Positions 25,557 to 34,397 of a stretch of 64,000 nucleotides of DNA are shown here, in pieces. The notes below the pieces were generated by a model. That model saw only the letters and a program-made list of their open reading frames with translations, did no database searches and had not been told where the DNA came from. The stretch comes from Salinimicrobium nanhaiense (GTDB lineage: Bacteria > Bacteroidota > Bacteroidia > Flavobacteriales > Flavobacteriaceae): NCBI GenBank assembly GCA_012038135.1, contig JAAVJQ010000008.1:111969-175968 (forward strand), written 5' to 3'. Both the position numbers and the translations under genes were made by a program. Numbering within the stretch: the first letter of the stretch is position 1; every line of letters starts with the position of its first letter.

Positions 25557-26714
25557 ATGACCAACTTTTTTTCTTCAGATTTCACCCTCGGGATTCTTGG
25601 CGGCGGCCAGCTTGGTAAAATGCTGCTATACGAAACCCGCAAATTTGATATACGCACCCTGGTGCTTGATCCCAGTGCAGAGGCTCCCTGCCGCATCGCC
25701 TGTAACGAATTCAACCGGGGCGATCTTATGGATTATGAAACGGTGCTTAACTTCGGAAGAAAAGCAGATGTGCTTACTTTTGAAATTGAAAGCGTGAATG
25801 TGGAGGCGCTTGAAACCCTTGAATCTGAAGGAATAAAAGTCTATCCCTCCTCAACAACCCTGAAGAGGATCCAGGATAAAGGAGTGCAAAAGGATTTCTT
25901 CAGCAGCCATGAAATTCCCACAGCTGCCTACCAAAAATATCCTTCAAAAAAGGCATTTTTGGAAGGCCTTCAAAAAGGAGAAATTTCGCTGCCTTTGGTC
26001 TGGAAAAGTACAACAGGCGGGTACGATGGTAAAGGTGTTGCAGTGATTCGGGACACTAATACGGCGGAAAATTTACCTGAAACACCATGTATTGCTGAAG
26101 CTCTTATCCGTTTTAAAAATGAACTGGCGGTGATCGTCACACGAAATCCTTCAGGAGAAGTGAAAACCTATCCGGTGGTGGAAATGGAGTTTCACCCTGA
26201 AGCCAATCAGGTGGAATATGTGATCTGTCCGGCGCGTATCGATGCTTCCGTAGCTGAAAAGGCCCGCAAAGTGGCCGAAAAAGTTTCTGAAGCCTATCAA
26301 CATGTAGGCTTGCTGGCGGTAGAGATGTTTCAGACCGAAGATGATGAGATCCTGGTGAATGAAGTAGCGCCGCGGCCGCACAATAGCGGACATTACAGTA
26401 TAGAAGCTGCATTTACCAATCAGTTTGAACAACATTTAAGGGCGATCCTTGATCTTCCGCTCGGCGAAACCGAAAGCAAAGCCGGCGGCGTGATGGTAAA
26501 TCTTGTTGGCGAAGAGGGCTATACCGGAAGTGTGGTTTATGAGAATATTTCAGAAATCCTGAAATTAAAAGGGGTCACTCCGCATATCTACGGAAAAAAG
26601 ATCACAAGACCCTTCAGAAAAATGGGACACGTGACCATAGTAAATGCAGATCTTGCTGAAGCCAGGAAGATCGCCGAAGAAGTGAAAAAAACAATAAGAG
26701 TAATTAGTGAATAA
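25557..26714 (+). CDS. purK: N5-carboxyaminoimidazole ribonucleotide synthetase PurK
   Basis: 385 residues, an ATP-grasp enzyme that carboxylates AIR with bicarbonate and ATP in purine synthesis. Visible landmarks are the N-terminal nucleotide-fold LGILGGGQLGKML, the ATP-grasp core LPLVWKSTTGGYDGKGV, the metal site LLAVEMFQTEDDEILVNEVAPRPHNSGH split over the catalytic domain, and a C-terminal HIYGKKITRPFRKMGHVTI. purE, the mutase for the next step, follows 49 bp downstream with a palindrome between them. It is divergent from the HPRT-adenylate kinase gene, so purine synthesis and salvage share a promoter region. Confidence 0.95.
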   Translation: MTNFFSSDFTLGILGGGQLGKMLLYETRKFDIRTLVLDPSAEAPCRIACNEFNRGDLMDYETVLNFGRKADVLTFEIESVNVEALETLESEGIKVYPSSTTLKRIQDKGVQKDFFSSHEIPTAAYQKYPSKKAFLEGLQKGEISLPLVWKSTTGGYDGKGVAVIRDTNTAENLPETPCIAEALIRFKNELAVIVTRNPSGEVKTYPVVEMEFHPEANQVEYVICPARIDASVAEKARKVAEKVSEAYQHVGLLAVEMFQTEDDEILVNEVAPRPHNSGHYSIEAAFTNQFEQHLRAILDLPLGETESKAGGVMVNLVGEEGYTGSVVYENISEILKLKGVTPHIYGKKITRPFRKMGHVTIVNADLAEARKIAEEVKKTIRVISE

Positions 26715-26717
26715 ATT

Positions 26718-26750
26718 AAACCTAACAGGTCTCAGAGACCTGTTAGGTTT
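26718..26750. repeat. 33-bp interspersed palindrome, copy 1 (between purK and purE)
   Basis: Perfect 16-bp arms beginning AAACCTAACAGGT around a single central base. A second copy with the same outer 13 bp occurs at 53868-53900. It starts 3 bp after the purK stop and may be an attenuating terminator or RNA-stability element. Similar AACCTAACAGG palindromes are, from memory, frequent in Bacteroidota intergenic DNA. Confidence 0.8.
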
Positions 26751-26763
26751 TTAAAATATAAGT

Positions 26764-27249
26764 ATGAGCAAAATAGGGATCATCATGGGCAGCACCAGCG
26801 ATTTGCCGGTAATGCAGGAAGCCATTGACATTTTAGCGTATTTTGGGATCGAGACCGAAGTGGATATAGTCTCTGCTCACCGCACCCCCGAAAAACTTTT
26901 CGATTACGGAAAAAATGCTCATCATCGGGACATCAAAGTGATCATCGCAGGAGCCGGGGGCGCAGCACACCTACCGGGGATGATCGCTTCCCTTTCGCCG
27001 CTTCCGGTCATTGGAGTGCCGGTGAAATCCAGTAACTCGATAGATGGATGGGATTCTGTACTATCCATTCTACAAATGCCCGGAGGAGTACCTGTGGCTA
27101 CAGTTGCTCTTGATGGTGCCAAAAATGCCGGAATACTGGCTGCTCAAATTCTTGGCAGTTCAAACTCTGAAATTCTTCAAAAAATTGTAGCTTACAAGGA
27201 AAGCCTAAAGCAAAAAGTGCTTGAAGGCGCAAAAGATGTAAAAAAATAA
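26764..27249 (+). CDS. purE: N5-carboxyaminoimidazole ribonucleotide mutase PurE (class I)
   Basis: 161 residues, the usual length of class I PurE. Family motifs are clear: IGIIMGSTSDLPVMQEA at the N-terminus, the catalytic-His region VSAHRTPEKLFDY, IAGAGGAAHLPGMIAS and VPVKSSNSIDGWDSVLSI. It converts N5-CAIR, the product of PurK, to CAIR in de novo purine biosynthesis. Class I PurE is the form that works with PurK, consistent with the neighbour. The gene ends in a hairpin that begins at the last base of the stop codon. Confidence 0.96.
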   Translation: MSKIGIIMGSTSDLPVMQEAIDILAYFGIETEVDIVSAHRTPEKLFDYGKNAHHRDIKVIIAGAGGAAHLPGMIASLSPLPVIGVPVKSSNSIDGWDSVLSILQMPGGVPVATVALDGAKNAGILAAQILGSSNSEILQKIVAYKESLKQKVLEGAKDVKK

Positions 27250-27270
27250 AGCCACGTTTTCACGTGGCTT
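27249..27270 (+). terminator. Hairpin after purE
   Basis: 9-bp stem AAGCCACGT / ACGTGGCTT with a TTTC loop. It lacks an adjacent T-run, so it may be a weak terminator or an RNA 3'-end stabiliser. Confidence 0.6.
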
Positions 27271-27419
27271 CGAAGTAGCATTTGTTGTTTTAATAGTATT
27301 TATTAACCATTCTAAATATATTAATCAAAAACCTAAAGCTACTGTCGTTAAATATTTTGATGAGGTGAAGTAAAGAATAATTTTAGAGAAAACCCAACTT
27401 TTTTCTAAAATTTCGTTAA

Positions 27420-29486
27420 ATGACACTCTTTTCAGGTAATACAAAAAATAATATGACACAAGGAAATCCGCTTTTGGAGCCGTTCGACACTGCTCCTTTC
27501 ATGAAAATAAAGACTGAACATTATAAACCTGCAATAGAGGAAGCCATTGAGCTTGCAAGGAAAGATATAGCACAGATCACCGCTTCTACAGAAGCACCTA
27601 CCTTCAAAAACACCATTGAAAAATTGGATTTTGCAGGAGAAAAACTAGATCGCATTACCAGCATTTTCTTTAACATAAATTCAGCCGAGACCAATGATGA
27701 GATCCAGAAGCTGGCGCAGGAGATCTCACCGGTGTTGACCGATTTTAAAAATGACGTTATCCAGGATCCGGAGCTTTTCAAAAGAGTGAGAGTTGTTTAT
27801 GATCAAAAGGATTCCCTCGGCCTGAATGTGGAACAAAACACACTCCTTGAGAAGAAATATAAGATGTTTACCCGCAATGGAGCTAACCTAAACCCTAACC
27901 AAAAACAGCAGTTAAGGAAGCTCGATAAGGAACTTGCAGCCTTAAGTCTCAATTTTGGTGAGAATGTGCTGGCAGAGACGAACCGCTACGAACTTCATAT
28001 TACCAAAGAGGAAGAACTGGAAGGATTACCTAAAGGAGTGAGAACTGCAGCCAGGATGCTGGCCAAAGAAAAAAATAAAGAAGGCTGGATCTTCAACTTA
28101 CATTACCCAAGTTTTATTCCTTTCATGAAATATGCAAAGAACCGGGAATTGCGCAAAGAACTGGCAATAGCATTTGGCGCCAAAGGATTTCACGGCGATG
28201 AACTTGACAACCGGCAAAATGTCCTGAAAATTGTAAAACTTCGACATCAAAAAGCCAATCTTTTAGGCTATCCAACTTATGCTCATTTTACTCTGGAGGA
28301 GCGAATGGCCGAAACTCCCGAAAAAGTGAATTCCTTTATGGAAGAACTTCTGGAAAAAGCAAAACCCGCTGCTCAAAAAGAATTTTCAGAATTAGAGAAT
28401 TTTGCCAAAGAACTTGACGGGATCGACCGACTCGAAAAATGGGATGCTTCCTATTATTCAGAAAAACTGAAACAAAAACTTTTTGATCTTGATGACGAGC
28501 AGCTAAAACCTTATTTTGAACTTAATAATGTGATCAATGGCGTCTTTCTGGTCGCTGAAAAACTTTACGGCCTCAAATTCGAGCAGGTTTTCGATGTAGA
28601 AATTTATCATCCTGAAGTCACCACTTATAAGGTCACAGACGAAGCCGGAAAAGAAATTGCCTTGTTCTATGCCGATTTTCATCCCCGGGAAGGAAAACGC
28701 GGCGGCGCATGGATGACCTCTTATAAATCTCAATATCGCCTGGACAATAAAGAAGAGCGTCCACATATTTCCATTGTTTGCAACTTCACAAAGCCTACAG
28801 AGGAGGAGCCTTCCCTCCTAACCTTTAATGAGGTGACGACGCTTTTCCATGAATTTGGTCATGCTTTACACGGGATGTTGGCCAATACCACCTACCCGAG
28901 CATTTCGGGAACTAATGTTTACTGGGATTTTGTGGAACTGCCGAGCCAGGTATTGGAGAACTGGTGCTATGAAAAAGAAGCCTTAAAATTATTTGCTAAA
29001 CATTTTGAGACCGGGGAAATAATTCCGGAGGAATTGATCCAAAAAATAAAGGATTCGGCTACTTTTCATGAAGGCATGGCAACGCTAAGACAACTTAGTT
29101 TCGGGATGCTGGACATGAGCTGGCATGGGCAGGATCCATCAGACATTACAGATGTAAAGTCGCATGAAGAAAAGGCCTTTGAACCCACACAATTATATCC
29201 TGAAGTAAAAGAGAATTGTATGAGTACTTCTTTCTCCCATATTTTTCAGGGAGGTTATGCGGCGGGATATTATTCTTATAAATGGGCAGAAGTGCTGGAT
29301 GCCGATGCTTTTGAATTTTTTACTGAAAACGGCATTTTTGACAGGAAAACTGCAGACAAATTCAGGGAGACGGTACTTTCACAGGGGGGCACAGAGCATC
29401 CATTGACCTTGTATAAACGCTTCAGGGGGAGAGAGGCTGCCCCGGAAGCCCTTTTACGACGGGCAGGATTGCTTCCGAAGAAATAG
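27420..29486 (+). CDS. M3 family metallopeptidase (peptidyl-dipeptidase Dcp-like)
   Basis: 688 residues, typical of M3A oligopeptidases. The zinc motif HEFGHALHG (HExxH) lies at about residue 477, preceded by TFNEVTTLF and followed by the third-ligand region NVYWDFVELPSQVLENW. Further conserved blocks are FYADFHPREGKRGGAWM and the C-terminal YAAGYYSYKWAEVLDADAF. Such enzymes degrade short peptides in the cytoplasm or periplasm; no signal peptide is seen, so it is probably cytoplasmic. Family members usually begin near the in-frame ATG at 27453 (MTQGNPLLEPF), which may be the true start. It stands alone, about 170 bp after purE. Confidence 0.9.
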   Translation: MTLFSGNTKNNMTQGNPLLEPFDTAPFMKIKTEHYKPAIEEAIELARKDIAQITASTEAPTFKNTIEKLDFAGEKLDRITSIFFNINSAETNDEIQKLAQEISPVLTDFKNDVIQDPELFKRVRVVYDQKDSLGLNVEQNTLLEKKYKMFTRNGANLNPNQKQQLRKLDKELAALSLNFGENVLAETNRYELHITKEEELEGLPKGVRTAARMLAKEKNKEGWIFNLHYPSFIPFMKYAKNRELRKELAIAFGAKGFHGDELDNRQNVLKIVKLRHQKANLLGYPTYAHFTLEERMAETPEKVNSFMEELLEKAKPAAQKEFSELENFAKELDGIDRLEKWDASYYSEKLKQKLFDLDDEQLKPYFELNNVINGVFLVAEKLYGLKFEQVFDVEIYHPEVTTYKVTDEAGKEIALFYADFHPREGKRGGAWMTSYKSQYRLDNKEERPHISIVCNFTKPTEEEPSLLTFNEVTTLFHEFGHALHGMLANTTYPSISGTNVYWDFVELPSQVLENWCYEKEALKLFAKHFETGEIIPEELIQKIKDSATFHEGMATLRQLSFGMLDMSWHGQDPSDITDVKSHEEKAFEPTQLYPEVKENCMSTSFSHIFQGGYAAGYYSYKWAEVLDADAFEFFTENGIFDRKTADKFRETVLSQGGTEHPLTLYKRFRGREAAPEALLRRAGLLPKK

Positions 29487-29565
29487 ATCAGGGAAGGATC
29501 AGCTCTTTCCGCAGCAATAAAAAAGGTTTAGTGAAACTTGAGAAAGTATTAACTAAATCTTTTCC

Positions 29566-29573
29566 TATTTTTG
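29566..29573 (+). promoter_or_regulatory. Candidate -7 promoter element for the ECF sigma factor gene
   Basis: TATTTTTG matches TAnnTTTG exactly. It overlaps an in-frame TTG at 29571, so translation should begin at ATG 29595. The nearest TTG lies 25 nt upstream. Confidence 0.5.
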
Positions 29574-29594
29574 AGAGAAGCCAACCATCCAAAA

Positions 29595-30146
29595 ATGGAA
29601 GAAAACCAACTTGATCCGGAGAAATGGGTTGACCGGTATTCAGACTACCTGTTCAATTATACTATCGTGCGGGTAAATGACCGGGAGGTGGCGAACGATA
29701 TAATTTCAGAAACATTTTTGGCGGGTTTGAATTCCATGAAGAATTTTAAAGGGGAAGCTTCGGAAAGAACCTGGTTGATCTCTATTCTTAAGCGCAAGAT
29801 CATTGATCATTACCGCAAATCTAATTCAAACAAAGGCCAGGCCGAATTGAAAATGAACTTTCCCGACAGCGAAAATGAGGGAGACTGGCTGGAAGAGCGC
29901 GTTGCAGACCTTTCTGACATGACTGCCGAAGATCAAATGGAGAATAGGGAGTTGGGTCTTGCCATTCTGGATTGCCTGGACCAGCTCAATGAAAAGCAGG
30001 CAAAGATCTTCAAAATGAAAACCATTGATGGTTTAGACACAGAAACCATTTGTAATGAATTTAATATTAGTCCGTCTAACCTTTGGGTGATCATTCACAG
30101 AGCCAGAACTTCTCTGGCCAAATGCCTGGAGAAAAACTGGTTTTAG
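29595..30146 (+). CDS. ECF-type RNA polymerase sigma-70 factor
   Basis: 183 residues from ATG 29595. Region 2 is seen in WVDRYSDYLFNYTIVRVNDREVANDIISETFLAGL (given here in parts: DYLFNYTIVRV, DIISETFLAGL) with the core-binding and -10-recognition portion FKGEASERTWLISILKRKI. Region 4 (AILDCLDQLNEKQAKIFKM, then TETICNEFNISPSNLWVII) is a helix-turn-helix for -35 recognition. It would direct RNA polymerase to a small regulon. The next gene starts 1 bp after its stop and encodes a small Cys/His protein that may be its anti-sigma factor. The nearby gcvP gene is a possible, unproven target. Confidence 0.88.
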   Translation: MEENQLDPEKWVDRYSDYLFNYTIVRVNDREVANDIISETFLAGLNSMKNFKGEASERTWLISILKRKIIDHYRKSNSNKGQAELKMNFPDSENEGDWLEERVADLSDMTAEDQMENRELGLAILDCLDQLNEKQAKIFKMKTIDGLDTETICNEFNISPSNLWVIIHRARTSLAKCLEKNWF

Positions 30147-30147
30147 C

Positions 30148-30411
30148 ATGAAAGGAATAAGCATAATGAAACTTAGCTGCACAGAGGCAGCCAGTGTTTG
30201 CAATAAAGCTGAATATAAAGAAGCAAATCTGCGGGAGAAGTTAAGGCTTAGACTTCATCTCTTTTTTTGTAAGACCTGCAAAGACTATCACCAAAACAAC
30301 CGGAAGCTTACAGGCCTGATCAAAAAGGCAGATATTAAACCATGTTCAGCCGAACAGAAAGAGATTTTTAAACAGCACATGAAGAACGGAAGTTCAAAAA
30401 CTTCTAAGTAG
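30148..30411 (+). CDS. Small soluble zinc-finger-like protein, putative anti-sigma partner
   Basis: 87 residues, basic, encoded 1 bp after the ECF sigma gene. It contains Cys in LSCTEAASVC and the word HLFFCKTC, an H-x3-C-x2-C arrangement like the zinc-binding motif of zf-HC2/ZAS anti-sigma domains. Unlike most such proteins it has no transmembrane segment or periplasmic domain, so it could act only as a cytoplasmic binding partner or redox/zinc switch. ATG 30166 is an alternative start. Its 3' end overlaps by 18 nt the 3' end of the convergent membrane-protein gene. Confidence 0.7.
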   Translation: MKGISIMKLSCTEAASVCNKAEYKEANLREKLRLRLHLFFCKTCKDYHQNNRKLTGLIKKADIKPCSAEQKEIFKQHMKNGSSKTSK

Positions 30412-31215
30412 CCACAATAATCCCAACCACAATATCGGTATCCCTTCCACCCAAAAAGCAGCAAAATAGCGGCTTTGTTTTTCTTTAGAGGACCAAACCA
30501 GCAATCCTGTAACCGCGCACATAATTCCAATTGCCGAAATTGTTGCGACAGTCGCAGTATCTTTCCAAAATTCAATACCAATAACCACCAGCAATAAGAT
30601 CATCCCAAGGATCTTTGTTTTGGTTACTCCAATGCGCTGCGGCAAAGTCCCCAGTTGTTCCAGGTCATATTTAAGATCCCTTATTTCAAAAGGCAGGATC
30701 CACACCAGCACCAGGAGAAACCGCTGCAGGAATTCCGGTAGAAGGGTGTCAAAAATGCCATTTTTGAAGGGTAATACCGGCAATACTACCGTGACTCCCG
30801 CCCATACGAAAGCGATGATAAAAATCTTGACTCCCGAGATGCTTCTAAGATTGCGGCGTTTTCTGAAAACAGGTAGCGCATAAAGCAGGGTGAACAATCC
30901 GAAGAAAGCGCTCCACAAAAGCACCTGAATTTCCACCAAAAAAACTGAAATCAAGAACCCAAACAGACATAAAAGGGTAAAAACCTGAATAAATCTAAGC
31001 CTTTTGGTAAGGCTGCGGTGGTGCAAACCCGTAATGCCGGCATACTTTACAAAGTTGTAGCCGCAAATGCTTCCAAAAAGGATAAAAAGCAACAGGCTTT
31101 TCTCCGCCGGAATTCTAAGGTGCAGCCAGGTAATAACAACCAGGGAAATCACTGCTAAAGCCACATGAATGCTGCTGTTGATATAGAAAATAAATAGCTT
31201 TTTTGCAGCTCCCAT
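30394..31215 (-). CDS. UbiA-like polytopic membrane protein
   Basis: 273 residues with about eight hydrophobic helices. The segment LPFEIRDLKYDLEQLGTLPQRIG strongly resembles the second Asp motif of UbiA prenyltransferases (D-x-R-D-x2-x-D, then LP-x-R-x-G), here quoted in part as EIRDLKYD and TLPQRIG. The first motif, normally N-x3-D-x3-D, appears replaced by GYNFVKYAGITGLHH, which lacks the aspartates. It may be a diverged UbiA-superfamily enzyme using another substrate, or not a prenyltransferase. It is divergent from gcvP and convergent (18-nt overlap) with the zinc-finger-like gene. Confidence 0.7.
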   Translation of the reverse strand: MGAAKKLFIFYINSSIHVALAVISLVVITWLHLRIPAEKSLLLFILFGSICGYNFVKYAGITGLHHRSLTKRLRFIQVFTLLCLFGFLISVFLVEIQVLLWSAFFGLFTLLYALPVFRKRRNLRSISGVKIFIIAFVWAGVTVVLPVLPFKNGIFDTLLPEFLQRFLLVLVWILPFEIRDLKYDLEQLGTLPQRIGVTKTKILGMILLLVVIGIEFWKDTATVATISAIGIMCAVTGLLVWSSKEKQSRYFAAFWVEGIPILWLGLLWLLRSF

Positions 31216-31322
31216 TTTTTGTCTTTGACCCCTTAAAAACTTAACACATCTTGCCCTTTAAAATCATTAAAAAATAGGTTGATTTTCCTTATTTTCGCTC
31301 CTTCAAACACAACTTTTATTTA

Positions 31323-34172
31323 ATGAATACATATTCTTTTGCTAAACGACATATAGGCCCCCGTGAACACGATCTTCAGGACATGTTGAAGACAGTTGGA
31401 GTAGACTCTATAGATCAATTAATTTACGAAACCCTTCCCGATGATATTCGCCTCAAAAAGGATCTTGAACTGGATCCTGCCATGAGTGAGTCTGAATATC
31501 TCGCACATAGCATTTCCCTTGCTGCCAAAAATAAAATTTTTAAATCTTACATAGGTCTTGGGTACCATCAATCTATCACTCCGGCGGTAATTCAGCGAAA
31601 TATTCTTGAAAATCCGGGATGGTATACGGCCTATACGCCATACCAGGCTGAAATTGCACAGGGAAGATTGGAGGCACTGCTGAATTTCCAGACCGTAGTT
31701 GCAGATCTTACAGGAATGGAACTGGCCAATGCATCTCTGCTTGATGAAAGTACGGCTGCCGCCGAGGCTATGTCTTTGCTTTATGAGGTAAGAGAGCGTG
31801 ACCAGAAGAAAAATGAAGTAAACAAATTTTTCGTTTCTGAACTTGTGCTTCCGCAAACCATTGACGTTCTAAAAACCCGCGCCATTCCTCTGGGCATTGA
31901 GCTGGTAATTGGAGATCATGAAGAATTTGATTTTTCAGCAGAATTCTTTGGAGCTTTTCTTCAGTATCCGGGAAGAATGGGACATGTTTACGACTATTCA
32001 AAGTTTGTGGCTAAAGCAAAAGAAAATAATATAAAGACTGCTGTTGCAGCCGATATTCTAAGCCTTGTAAAACTACGCGCTCCGGGAGAATTTGGAGTGG
32101 ATGTAGTTGTGGGTACTACGCAGCGTTTTGGAATTCCGTTAGGTTACGGGGGGCCACACGCCGCTTATTTTGCTACCAAAGAGGAATATAAAAGAAGTAT
32201 TCCGGGAAGGATCATTGGAGTGACCAAGGATACCGACGGAAACTTTGCTTTGAGAATGGCGCTTCAAACCAGGGAGCAGCATATCAAAAGAGATAAAGCA
32301 ACATCTAACATTTGTACCGCACAGGTTCTTCTGGCAGTTATGGCCGGAATGTATGCCGTTTACCACGGACCCCGCGGACTCAAATTTATCGCCAACAGAG
32401 TGCACCGCACAGCAGTAACTGTTGCTGAAAGTGTTGAAAAATTAGGTTTTTCTCAGCTAAACTCCTCTTTCTTCGATACGGTTCTTATTAAAGCTGATGC
32501 AGCTAAGATTAAAGAAGTTGCAGAAAAGAATGAGGTGAACTTCTACTATCCTGCTGAAGATGTTGTTGCTATCGCTTTAAATGAAGCAACAAACATTGAC
32601 GATGTAAATACCATTCTTGCCATCTTCGCTGAAGTTGCAGGAAAAGACAGGATCACAATTTCTGAACTTTCAGAAAATAACCATATTCCTGCTTCTGTAG
32701 AGCGTAAAACCGAATTCCTGACCAACGCAGTTTTCAACTCCTATCATTCAGAAACAGAGTTGATGCGTTACATCAAGAAACTGGAACGCAAGGATCTTTC
32801 CCTTACACACTCCATGATCTCCCTGGGATCCTGTACCATGAAGCTTAATGCGGCAGCAGAGATGCTTCCAATCACTTATCCACAGTGGGGAAACCTTCAT
32901 CCTTTTGCTCCGATTGAGCAGGCAGAAGGATATCAGTTCGTGCTTAAGAAACTGGAACAACAGCTTAACGAGATCACCGGATTTGCAGGCACTTCACTGC
33001 AGCCTAACTCGGGTGCACAGGGAGAATATGCAGGTTTGATGGTTATTCGCGCTTACCACGAATCCAGAGGCGAGTCTCACAGAAATATTTGCCTTATCCC
33101 TTCCTCTGCCCACGGGACCAATCCCGCATCGGCAGTAATGGCCGGGATGAAAGTGGTGGTAACAAAATCTACCGAATCCGGAAATATTGATGTTGATGAC
33201 CTGAGAGAAAAAGCTTTGAAGCACAAGGACAATCTTGCAGCTTTAATGGTGACCTACCCTTCTACTCATGGTGTTTTTGAATCAGCAATTATTGAGGTCA
33301 TCAATATCATTCACGAAAACGGCGGACAGGTGTACATGGATGGTGCAAACATGAACGCTCAGGTAGGTCTTACAAGTCCCGGAGCTATTGGTGCCGACGT
33401 GTGTCACCTCAACCTGCACAAGACATTTGCCATCCCTCACGGTGGTGGTGGTCCGGGAGTAGGACCAATTTGTGTGGCAGAGCAGCTTGTACCATTTTTA
33501 CCGGGCAACCCGGTGATCAAAACCGGAGGTGATAATGCAATTACTGCAATCTCGGCAGCTCCATGGGGATCGGCTTTGGTTTGCCTTATCTCTTACGGAT
33601 ACATCAAAATGCTTGGAGCTGAAGGATTGAAAAAGTCAACGGAATACGCGATCCTCAATGCGAACTACATTAAAGCCCGAATTGAAGAACACTATAAGAC
33701 CTTATACAGTGGAGAACGCGGAAGAGCAGCTCACGAAATGATCGTTGACTGTCGCCCTTTCAAAACTAAAGGAATAGAAGTAACAGATATTGCAAAAAGG
33801 CTAATTGATTATGGTTTCCACGCCCCTACGGTTTCTTTCCCGGTTGCTGGAACACTTATGATCGAACCTACCGAAAGTGAAAGCAAAGCTGAATTAGACA
33901 GGTTCTGCGATGCTCTTATTTCCATTAGAAAAGAGATCGATGAAGCTACCGCAGACGAGCCAAACAATGTCCTGAAGAATTCTCCTCATACCTTGGCTAT
34001 GTTAACCGCCAATGAATGGAATTTCCCGTACACCCGTGAAAAAGCAGCTTATCCTCTTGATTACCTTTCAGAAAATAAATTCTGGCCGGCAATAAGAAGA
34101 GTAGACGAAGCCTTTGGAGACAGAAATCTTATTTGTACCTGTGCTCCAATAGAGGAATACATGGAGGACTAA
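31323..34172 (+). CDS. gcvP: Glycine dehydrogenase (decarboxylating), P-protein of the glycine cleavage system
   Basis: 949 residues, the full-length single-chain P-protein with two homologous aminotransferase-fold halves. The N-terminal [12 protein letters not shown] and the glycine-rich [10 protein letters not shown] are diagnostic; the pyridoxal-phosphate lysine is K700 in [21 protein letters not shown] (second half). The C-terminus [12 protein letters not shown] is typical. It decarboxylates glycine and transfers the aminomethyl group to lipoylated GcvH. gcvT and gcvH are not adjacent, as is usual in this phylum. The gene is followed by a strong terminator. Confidence 0.97.
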   Translation: MNTYSFAKRHIGPREHDLQDMLKTVGVDSIDQLIYETLPDDIRLKKDLELDPAMSESEYLAHSISLAAKNKIFKSYIGLGYHQSITPAVIQRNILENPGWYTAYTPYQAEIAQGRLEALLNFQTVVADLTGMELANASLLDESTAAAEAMSLLYEVRERDQKKNEVNKFFVSELVLPQTIDVLKTRAIPLGIELVIGDHEEFDFSAEFFGAFLQYPGRMGHVYDYSKFVAKAKENNIKTAVAADILSLVKLRAPGEFGVDVVVGTTQRFGIPLGYGGPHAAYFATKEEYKRSIPGRIIGVTKDTDGNFALRMALQTREQHIKRDKATSNICTAQVLLAVMAGMYAVYHGPRGLKFIANRVHRTAVTVAESVEKLGFSQLNSSFFDTVLIKADAAKIKEVAEKNEVNFYYPAEDVVAIALNEATNIDDVNTILAIFAEVAGKDRITISELSENNHIPASVERKTEFLTNAVFNSYHSETELMRYIKKLERKDLSLTHSMISLGSCTMKLNAAAEMLPITYPQWGNLHPFAPIEQAEGYQFVLKKLEQQLNEITGFAGTSLQPNSGAQGEYAGLMVIRAYHESRGESHRNICLIPSSAHGTNPASAVMAGMKVVVTKSTESGNIDVDDLREKALKHKDNLAALMVTYPSTHGVFESAIIEVINIIHENGGQVYMDGANMNAQVGLTSPGAIGADVCHLNLHKTFAIPHGGGGPGVGPICVAEQLVPFLPGNPVIKTGGDNAITAISAAPWGSALVCLISYGYIKMLGAEGLKKSTEYAILNANYIKARIEEHYKTLYSGERGRAAHEMIVDCRPFKTKGIEVTDIAKRLIDYGFHAPTVSFPVAGTLMIEPTESESKAELDRFCDALISIRKEIDEATADEPNNVLKNSPHTLAMLTANEWNFPYTREKAAYPLDYLSENKFWPAIRRVDEAFGDRNLICTCAPIEEYMED

Positions 34173-34177
34173 AAACA

Positions 34178-34206
34178 AAACCGGGGGCGTTGCCTCCGGT
34201 TTTTTT
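34178..34206 (+). terminator. Intrinsic terminator of gcvP
   Basis: 11-bp stem AAACCGGGGGC / GCCTCCGGTTT (one G-U) with a GTT loop and a T-run, starting 5 nt after the gcvP stop. Confidence 0.9.
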
Positions 34207-34360
34207 CTTCAAACTTTCTTACCTTTAACAGCTATTTAACAAATTGATAATTTTTGGTATGATTTTTTATCATATTTAATTTTAAAACTCCTCCTATTAT
34301 GGATGCCGCAAAAGTCAATTTTTAATGCAAAAAATATAGGAAAACCGCAGAGACATTTAT

Positions 34361-34368
34361 TACTTTTG
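34361..34368 (+). promoter_or_regulatory. Candidate -7 promoter element for the KAS III-like gene
   Basis: TACTTTTG matches TAnnTTTG exactly, 29 nt before the ATG. No good -33 TTG was found. Confidence 0.5.
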
Positions 34369-34397
34369 AAAGATGTCAACCCTATAACTGACAGAGA

